DNA of 6,029 bases from Hyphomicrobiaceae bacterium (GTDB lineage Bacteria > Pseudomonadota > Alphaproteobacteria > Rhizobiales > MH13). Made by a program: the position numbers and the translations under genes. Below are positions 1 to 6,029 of this stretch, piece after piece. The notes beneath the pieces were generated by a model, which worked only from the letters and a program-made list of their open reading frames with translations, was not told the DNA's origin and searched no databases. The stretch covers positions 4,512 to 10,540 of the forward strand of contig JAGRKQ010000046.1 in assembly GCA_020442235.1 (NCBI GenBank). Reading direction: 5' to 3'. Every line of letters starts with the position of its first letter. Positions within the stretch are counted from its first letter, which is position 1.

Positions 1-368
1 AGGTCCGGATGGCGGGTGGACAGATCCTTGATCAGTTCCGGCAGAAGATAGGGCGCGATGGTCGGGATGACGCCGATCCGCATGCGCCCGACGAAGGGGC
101 TGCGGGCCGCGCGCGCCAGTTCGCCCAGTTCATCGACCGAGCGCAGAATGTCACGCGCCCGGTCCGCAAAGGCCTCGCCCAGCGCTGTCAACCGGATCTG
201 CCGCGGCGCGCGCTCGATCAATGCGGCACCGAGAAGATCTTCCAGTTCCTTCATCTGCACCGACAGGGCCGGCTGGGAGATGGAACAGGCCTCGGCCGCG
301 CGGCCGAAATGCGCATGCCGCGACAAGGCCTCGAAATAGCGCAGATGTTTGAGTGTCAGGGCCTTCAT
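1..368 (-). CDS. oxyR: LysR-family regulator, probable OxyR (3' end cut by window edge)
   Basis: This is the N-terminal 122 residues of a LysR-type transcription regulator, read leftward from ATG at 368-366. The protein begins MKALTLKHLRYFEAL. It has the family helix-turn-helix at about residues 18-43 (FGRAAEACSISQPALSVQMK, then ELE), the wing with LGAALIER, and a linker helix to about residue 90. The effector domain then opens with RIGVIPTIAPYLLPEL. OxyR senses H2O2 through a disulfide between two cysteines in the effector domain and then activates genes such as katG. Those cysteines lie outside the window, so redox sensing is not shown here. The OxyR call rests on OxyR-like features of the DNA-binding domain and on the divergent katG next door. 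The start is firm because an in-frame TAA sits two codons upstream (374-372). There is no Shine-Dalgarno sequence before the ATG. Another LysR peroxide regulator is the main alternative. Confidence 0.85.
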   Translation of the reverse strand, partial: MKALTLKHLRYFEALSRHAHFGRAAEACSISQPALSVQMKELEDLLGAALIERAPRQIRLTALGEAFADRARDILRSVDELGELARAARSPFVGRMRIGVIPTIAPYLLPELIKDLSTRHPD

Positions 369-403
369 AATTTATAATTATCAAACCCATCGGAATTTTC
401 AAA
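367..403. promoter_or_regulatory. Probable OxyR binding site (four quarter-sites) between oxyR and katG
   Basis: Four quarter-sites with exact 7-bp spacing can be read: ATAA (367-370), TTAT (378-381), ATCG (389-392) and CAAA (400-403). Against the E. coli OxyR pattern ATAG-N7-CTAT-N7-ATAG-N7-CTAT this matches 11 of 16 positions. The left half is a perfect inverted repeat, ATAATT-TAT-AATTAT (367-381), which contains the general LysR T-N11-A motif (368-380). A second inverted repeat, GAATTT-TC-AAATTC, lies at 393-406. The site ends just before the katG -10 box, where an activator would replace a poor -35. It also covers the first bases of the regulator gene, which suggests autoregulation. The motif is seen directly; binding by OxyR is inferred. 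Confidence 0.6.
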
Positions 404-407
404 TTCT

Positions 408-413
408 TATAAT
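408..413 (+). promoter_or_regulatory. Probable katG promoter -10 box
   Basis: TATAAT is a perfect sigma-70 type -10 hexamer. The hexamer 17 bp upstream (385-390, ACCCAT) bears little resemblance to TTGACA. A strong -10 with no -35 is the usual design of an activator-dependent promoter, and the OxyR-like site overlaps the missing -35. Transcription would start near 419-421, giving a katG leader of about 130 nt. Confidence 0.55.
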
Positions 414-499
414 GTCAATCCACTGCTACACCATTCAGGCGCCCTCAAATGAGCGGCAAGGGATTCGCAGCCCCGGCCCCGGCCATGCGGCTGTCATGA

Positions 500-2725
<2,226 letters not shown>

Positions 2726-2752
2726 ACCAGCTGACAAATTTGAGGAAAACAG

Positions 2753-2783
2753 CCTGCGCGGTCTATGATCGCGCAGGTTTTTT
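2753..2783 (+). terminator. Intrinsic terminator of katG, possibly bidirectional
   Basis: CCTGCGCG (2753-2760) and CGCGCAGG (2770-2777) form a perfect 8-bp GC-rich stem around a 9-nt loop. Six T residues follow (2778-2783). It begins 27 nt after the katG stop codon. On the other strand the same stem is followed by CTGTTTTCC, a weaker U-tract, so it may also end the convergent leftward transcript, whose last codon is at 2785-2783. Confidence 0.92.
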
Positions 2784-3292
2784 CATGCGGAATTGGCCGT
2801 TCTCGCCAAGGCGACCAGCCCCAGCGCCGCCAGCACCAGGGAGAGCCCGGAGGCCAGGGTGCGAACCACGTTCCAGGTTTGCCATGGGCCGGAATAGGCG
2901 CTCCAGATGGCCCGGGCCTCATCCACATCCTCAGGAATGGCGATCCGGGCGAGCGCTTCATTCATCGGCACGTTGACGCGCAGGGTCAGAACGAGGCCGA
3001 AGCCCAAATAGAGCGCCGCCGCAACCGCAAACAGCAAAGCCGCACGCCTCATTCGGGACAGAAATGCAAGCCCGGCTGCGAGCGCCAACACGAAGGGGGT
3101 TCCGAAAAAGGCCGGCGCGAAAACCCCGTTCCGGACGCTGGCGTTCATGCCCTGCATGGCTGCAATCGCGTGACGCGGATCAATCGCGTCGAGGCCCCAC
3201 ATGGTGGAGCACACCCAGGCATAAAAGAAGCCGAAAATCGCCCCCGTGAAGACGATCGCCAGCAGAGCGGCACCCGTTGCAGCGGCACGCAT
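2783..3292 (-). CDS. DUF1772 / anthrone-oxygenase-like membrane protein
   Basis: The product is a 169-residue hydrophobic protein with four likely membrane helices at about residues 5-27, 58-78, 83-104 and 145-164. Features resembling the DUF1772 (anthrone oxygenase-like) family are GMNASVRN at 48-55, FFGTP at 62-66, VNVPMNEAL at 106-114 and the WQTWNVVR stretch at 137-144. The family name comes from fungal anthrone oxygenases; most bacterial members have no known reaction, and I do not assign one. The start ATG at 3292-3290 is preceded by GAGGA six to seven bases upstream. The gene begins 56 nt after the tolC-like stop on the same strand, and I see no convincing terminator between them, so the two may share a transcript. 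It converges on katG, with 57 bp between the stop codons and a hairpin terminator in that gap. Confidence 0.8.
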   Translation of the reverse strand: MRAAATGAALLAIVFTGAIFGFFYAWVCSTMWGLDAIDPRHAIAAMQGMNASVRNGVFAPAFFGTPFVLALAAGLAFLSRMRRAALLFAVAAALYLGFGLVLTLRVNVPMNEALARIAIPEDVDEARAIWSAYSGPWQTWNVVRTLASGLSLVLAALGLVALARTANSA

Positions 3293-3348
3293 GAGGTTCC
3301 TCGCAGGCTGTGTCCGATATTGGCCGCCATGCCCGGCAAGGGGGGCAC

Positions 3349-4716
3349 TTAACGGAAGAGCGGCTCCAGAAGACCACCACTTGTCGTGTGCAGGCGCAGG
3401 TCCTCGCGCCGCTCTTCAAGATCCGGGAGCATGGCCTGAAGACCGAAGGCGTGCAGCAGGCCACCGGTCGATCCCAGAAGCTGCCAGCGGGCAAAAACGC
3501 TGATCGCCTCAACACTTGCCACTTCAAATTCGGCGTTGAAGCGGGCGTTCTGCGCATCGAGGATATCAAGCAGCGAGCGCAGACCCGCGTCATATTCCTC
3601 GTGATAGGCCGCAACCACACGTTCGGCCTGGGTCAGACGGCGGTGGAGCGCGGCCATGCGCTCTTCATTGGCGACAAGCCCCGTCCAGGCGCGGCGCACG
3701 CCCTGATCGATGTCGCGGCGGGCACGGTCGAGACGGATCTGCGCGGCCGTGGTGCGCTCCAGCCGCTCGCGATAGCGCGCCTGTCGCAGGCCGCCATCAT
3801 AAAGGCGCCAGCTCATGGTGAGCCGCACCGAGGCCTCATTGGAAGGGCCCGGCGTGCCGTTGAGATCATAACCGAGCGTGCCGCGCCCTTCGAGCGCGAC
3901 GGTTGGATAGATCGAACTCGTCTCCTGCTCCGCCTGCGCCTCGTTCGCCTCGACATCGAGGGCGGCGGCATCGAGCGAAGGATGACGCTCGCGCGCCAGC
4001 GAGATCGCTGCTTCAAGACTGCGCGGGAGAGCGTCGGGCAACCGCGGACGGGCCAGTCGCTCGGGGGCGACGCCGACAAGGCGGATGAAACTGGCCTCGA
4101 CCTCACCGAGCGCACGCATCACCTCGGCGCGCATCGCTTCGGCGGACGCCAGACGCTCGCCGGCAATCTCGACCTCGCCGCGTGTCGCCACGCCGCCATC
4201 ATACTGGGTCTGGGCCTGCGCCAGGATATAGCGATGCTGGGCAATGTTACGATCGGCCGCCGCCAGGACGCGGCGATGGCGCAGCACGTCGACATAAGCC
4301 TCAATGGCCTGAAGTGCGACGATCTCGGCGGCCTCGAAGATGCGGTAACCGGCGCCTTCCAGAAGGGTCGCCTGACGGAACATCTCATTGGCACGGTAAA
4401 AGCCGTCGAACAGCGTCCAGCGCGCAACGACGCTCACCTGCCGCCCCAGCCGCCATTCGCGATTGTCCTGCGCACGCAGACTGTTGGGACGGTCGACATA
4501 GACGCCGCCAACGGAGCCTTCAACGTCAAGGGTCGGCATATATAGCGCGCGGGCCTGATCGCCCGCGGCACCGATCGCGCGCGCATCGGCGCCCGCTTCC
4601 AAAACTTCCGGGCTTGTCTCGACCGCACGCCGCACGGCTTCGTTCAGCGACATGGCTGACGCACCGGTCGACAGCCCCAGAAGGGCAACCAGCGCCGAAA
4701 CCAGTACCCGATACAT
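3349..4716 (-). CDS. TolC-family outer-membrane channel protein, probably for type I secretion
   Basis: This is a 455-residue outer-membrane efflux/secretion duct of the TolC family. Residues 1-21 form a Sec signal peptide (basic residue R3, hydrophobic VLVSALVALLGL, then STGASA before MSLNEAV). Two outer-membrane efflux repeats follow, at about 23-215 and 235-425. Matching landmarks occur in each: VVARWTLFDGFYRANE near 96-111 and LTMSWRLYDGGLRQAR near 299-314 for the beta-barrel strands, and QYDGGVATRGEVEIAGERLA near 171-190 and YDAGLRSLLDILDAQN near 375-390 for the helix ends. The last is a strong TolC signature. An in-frame ATG exists at 4965, but it would bury the signal peptide behind 83 residues. 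GGGGAG lies just before the ATG at 4716, so that start is chosen. The large adhesin divergent from it suggests it is that protein's exit duct. A drug-efflux role cannot be excluded from this gene alone. Confidence 0.93.
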   Translation of the reverse strand: MYRVLVSALVALLGLSTGASAMSLNEAVRRAVETSPEVLEAGADARAIGAAGDQARALYMPTLDVEGSVGGVYVDRPNSLRAQDNREWRLGRQVSVVARWTLFDGFYRANEMFRQATLLEGAGYRIFEAAEIVALQAIEAYVDVLRHRRVLAAADRNIAQHRYILAQAQTQYDGGVATRGEVEIAGERLASAEAMRAEVMRALGEVEASFIRLVGVAPERLARPRLPDALPRSLEAAISLARERHPSLDAAALDVEANEAQAEQETSSIYPTVALEGRGTLGYDLNGTPGPSNEASVRLTMSWRLYDGGLRQARYRERLERTTAAQIRLDRARRDIDQGVRRAWTGLVANEERMAALHRRLTQAERVVAAYHEEYDAGLRSLLDILDAQNARFNAEFEVASVEAISVFARWQLLGSTGGLLHAFGLQAMLPDLEERREDLRLHTTSGGLLEPLFR

Positions 4717-4748
4717 GCCCGCTCCCCAGCACAAGGCCTTCCCATTAA

Positions 4749-4758
4749 AGTTGCAACT
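4749..4758. promoter_or_regulatory. Perfect 10-bp palindrome upstream of tolC-like gene
   Basis: AGTTGCAACT is fully self-complementary and lies 32 bp before the tolC-like start codon. It may be an operator, but 10-bp palindromes can occur by chance in a region this size, and I do not recognise the regulator. Confidence 0.25.
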
Positions 4759-4803
4759 AGGGCCATTTTCAGCAAGCCGGCAATCGCAGACAGGGTAAAT
4801 TTC

Positions 4804-4818
4804 TTTACGTTTCGTTAA
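4804..4818. promoter_or_regulatory. CtrA-like site (7 of 8 consensus bases)
   Basis: TTTA (4804-4807), seven bases, then TTAA (4815-4818) matches the alphaproteobacterial CtrA box TTAA-N7-TTAA at 7 of 8 positions. CtrA often controls cell-cycle and surface functions in this class, so an adhesin locus would be a plausible target. A one-mismatch match in AT-rich DNA is weak evidence. Confidence 0.25.
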
Positions 4819-4821
4819 GAT

Positions 4822-4838
4822 TTGGCACGTGTTGCCAA
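4822..4838. promoter_or_regulatory. Inverted repeat TTGGCA-N5-TGCCAA, probable operator
   Basis: Two perfect 6-bp arms flank a 5-bp spacer, with the smaller palindrome CACGTG (4826-4831) inside. It sits about 105 bp from the tolC-like start and 265 bp from the adhesin start. The symmetry is typical of a site for a dimeric regulator, which I cannot identify. On the minus strand the right arm reads TTGGCA, close to a -35 hexamer, but no good -10 follows at the right distance. Confidence 0.4.
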
Positions 4839-5028
4839 TACAGCACAAACGATTCGCACCAGCACCTTCATGCGCACTAAATCCGCTCCAGAGGGCAGAA
4901 CAATCCGCAGGGAAACCTTGCAAGTCATTATTTCTGCTCGCAATTTCGCCGGTAACCATTTCCATACGGATTCACCGCAAGGCCCCGGATTTCTTGCGAT
5001 CCCAACTAGCACGCGAGATTAAAAAAGA

Positions 5029-5034
5029 TATAAT
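5029..5034 (+). promoter_or_regulatory. Probable -10 box of the adhesin promoter
   Basis: TATAAT lies in an A-rich stretch 69 bp before the adhesin start codon. The -35 position at 17-bp spacing (5006-5011, CTAGCA) matches the consensus at only three of six bases, so an activator may be needed. The predicted transcript would start near 5040-5042, with a leader of about 60 nt. Confidence 0.45.
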
Positions 5035-5103
5035 TTCCAGACGGGCGAATGGGTCAGAATGGCGCATCGCCTGTTTCCTTGCGGACTGGGCAGGTGGCGT
5101 AAC

Positions 5104-6029
5104 ATGGTCGATGAGGCGGTTGTTGAGGAAGCGGTTGCGGCTCTGGTCGTCTCCAAGCCTGAAGCCGGAACGCGTGTCGATGTCGCCCCCTCTCCCGGTC
5201 AGGCCATCGATCTGAGCGCCGTTGCCGATCTCGGCGCCCGCTACTACCAGAGCGGCAGCGACCTGTGGATCGTCTTTGCCGACGGCTCGATCATTCGCAT
5301 CGAGGATTATTTCGGCAATCGGAACGGTGACGTCGATAGCGGGCCGCACGATGTCATCGTCGGCGGCGAGACATTCTCGGGCGAGGAATTCATCGCCTCC
5401 ATCGATCCGGGCGAATTGCCTCAGGAATTTGCCGAGGGCGACGGCACCGGCCAGCGCCAGCAGTCGCCAAGCTTTGAGGATCCGACGCTCGAAAGCCTTG
5501 GCGATGACGGAAATGGATCCGGCAATGATCCCAACGACCCGCTTGACGGGAATGGCGACCCGGAACAGGCCGCCTTTGTTTCCAGTCAGGACAGCGGTGG
5601 CGGTGCCGCCAATCTTAATCCGGTCATTGTCGAGGCTGCCAGCGATCTCGCCGGTGGCATCGAGGAAAACTCTCCGTCCCTGCCCGCCGCGCAGGCGCCG
5701 ATCACCGGGCAGATCGTCTTCTATGACCCCAATGGCGGCGACGTCGCGACGGCCTCCACGTCAACCGCTGCTGCCAATGTCGACTTCACCTTCACCGATG
5801 CGAACGGTGTGTCCTCCGGCGTCCTTCCGGCCGGTTTCAGCTTTACCGAAACGCAGATCCGTGACGCCTTCTCGATCGCCCCCGGCGGACAGTGGACCTT
5901 CGACGCCTCCGCGCTCGATCTGGAAACGCTGGCCATCGGCGAATCCCTCACGCTCGTCTACACGGTGGTCGTTACCGATGGCTCGGGCCTGACCGATTCC
6001 ACTGACGTCACCATCACCGTCACCGGAAG
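5104..6029 (+). CDS. BapA-like large surface adhesin, N-terminal part (runs off window end)
   Basis: The frame from ATG 5104 stays open to the last base, giving 308 residues of a longer protein. AGGTGG (5092-5097) lies 6 nt before this ATG. Another in-frame ATG at 5059 has a poorer ribosome site. Residues 32-70 look like the BapA-type N-terminal domain, with ARYYQSGSDLWIVFADGSII followed by RIEDYF. Residues 103-170 are an acidic Asp/Asn/Gly/Gln linker (DDGNGSGNDPNDPLDGNGD at 134-152) that could bind Ca2+. Residues 200-308 form one VCBS/cadherin-like beta repeat ending in LVYTVVVTDGSGLTDSTDVT and TITVTG. There is no N-terminal Sec signal, no cysteine and only one lysine (K18), as expected for a substrate of type I secretion with a C-terminal signal. 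Such proteins mediate biofilm formation or attachment. The divergent TolC-like gene supports this. The C-terminus, repeat number and any RTX motifs are outside the window. Confidence 0.85.
   Translation, partial: MVDEAVVEEAVAALVVSKPEAGTRVDVAPSPGQAIDLSAVADLGARYYQSGSDLWIVFADGSIIRIEDYFGNRNGDVDSGPHDVIVGGETFSGEEFIASIDPGELPQEFAEGDGTGQRQQSPSFEDPTLESLGDDGNGSGNDPNDPLDGNGDPEQAAFVSSQDSGGGAANLNPVIVEAASDLAGGIEENSPSLPAAQAPITGQIVFYDPNGGDVATASTSTAAANVDFTFTDANGVSSGVLPAGFSFTETQIRDAFSIAPGGQWTFDASALDLETLAIGESLTLVYTVVVTDGSGLTDSTDVTITVTG

Larger units (their letters stand above)
4717..5103. other. Divergent control region between tolC-like gene and adhesin gene
   Basis: This 387-bp stretch is clearly more AT-rich than the flanking genes and holds no credible gene. 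The short frames in it lack ribosome binding sites and recognisable features. It contains several symmetric motifs, listed separately, and a consensus -10 box for the rightward gene. I could not find a convincing -35/-10 pair for the leftward tolC-like gene. Its Shine-Dalgarno GGGGAG lies at about 4723-4728 on the minus strand. The length and the number of motifs suggest regulated divergent expression, which is inference. Confidence 0.6.

Noticed and set aside
3310..4545. A 411-codon plus-strand frame opposite the tolC-like gene
   Set aside because: The minus strand encodes a TolC protein with signal peptide and both repeats. The plus-strand translation has no recognisable domain or ribosome site and is a composition artefact.
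4823..4836. A possible sigma-54 promoter (TGGCACG followed by TTGCC)
   Set aside because: The -24 and -12 elements are two bases too close for sigma-54. The same bases are better explained as the inverted repeat TTGGCA-N5-TGCCAA.
4717..4965. An 83-residue N-terminal extension of the tolC-like protein from ATG at 4965
   Set aside because: It would place an internal signal peptide behind a Cys-rich, low-quality stretch. The ATG at 4716 has GGGGAG at good spacing and a standard signal peptide directly after it.
5059..5103. An alternative adhesin start at ATG 5059, adding 15 residues
   Set aside because: The added residues (MAHRLFPCGLGRWRN) contain a Cys and several Arg, unlike the rest of the protein. 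AGGTGG at ideal spacing supports ATG 5104. The choice is not proven.
4829..5215. A 128-codon plus-strand frame across the divergent control region and the adhesin start
   Set aside because: It overlaps the adhesin start in another frame, has no convincing ribosome site and shows no recognisable features.
5222..5992. A 256-codon plus-strand frame inside the adhesin region
   Set aside because: Its translation is a Ser/Pro/Arg/Thr-rich frame-shifted shadow. The frame starting at 5104 gives BapA-type and VCBS-like sequence over the same bases.

Overview
The window looks like chromosomal DNA from a GC-rich alphaproteobacterium, most likely of the order Rhizobiales/Hyphomicrobiales. The codons are strongly GC-biased, the control regions are AT-rich, and a LysR-family OxyR-type gene lies divergent from katG, an arrangement common in that group. 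I cannot name genus or species from the sequence alone. I see no rRNA, tRNA, CRISPR array, transposase or other mobile element.

Left half (1-2783) is a peroxide-defence module. A LysR-type regulator, probably OxyR, runs leftward and is cut by the window edge. It is divergent from a complete katG (551-2725) encoding a 724-residue bifunctional catalase-peroxidase with every catalytic residue I could check. The shared control region holds a four-part OxyR-like site covering the regulator's own start codon, a consensus TATAAT for katG with no recognisable -35 box, and a GC-rich leader of about 130 nt. A strong hairpin plus T-run ends katG and also faces the convergent gene beyond it.

Right half (2783-6029) looks like a type I secretion and adhesion locus. 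A leftward gene encodes a TolC-family outer-membrane channel (3349-4716), followed after 56 nt by a small DUF1772/anthrone-oxygenase-like membrane protein (2783-3292). Divergent from tolC, across a 387-bp relatively AT-rich control region, starts a large cell-surface protein (5104 to the window end, still open). It has a BapA-type N-terminal domain, a Cys-free acidic Asn/Asp/Gly linker and a VCBS/cadherin-like repeat. This open reading frame is easy to miss because it has no stop codon within the window. The likely logic is that the TolC-like protein is the outer-membrane exit duct for the adhesin. The ABC transporter and membrane-fusion partners are not in the window and are probably beyond the right edge.

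Nothing here is clearly a new class of system. The points most worth checking are the adhesin with its TolC partner and their shared operator-rich control region, the linkage of a DUF1772 gene to tolC, and the overlap of the OxyR-like site with the regulator's start codon in a gene lacking a ribosome binding site.
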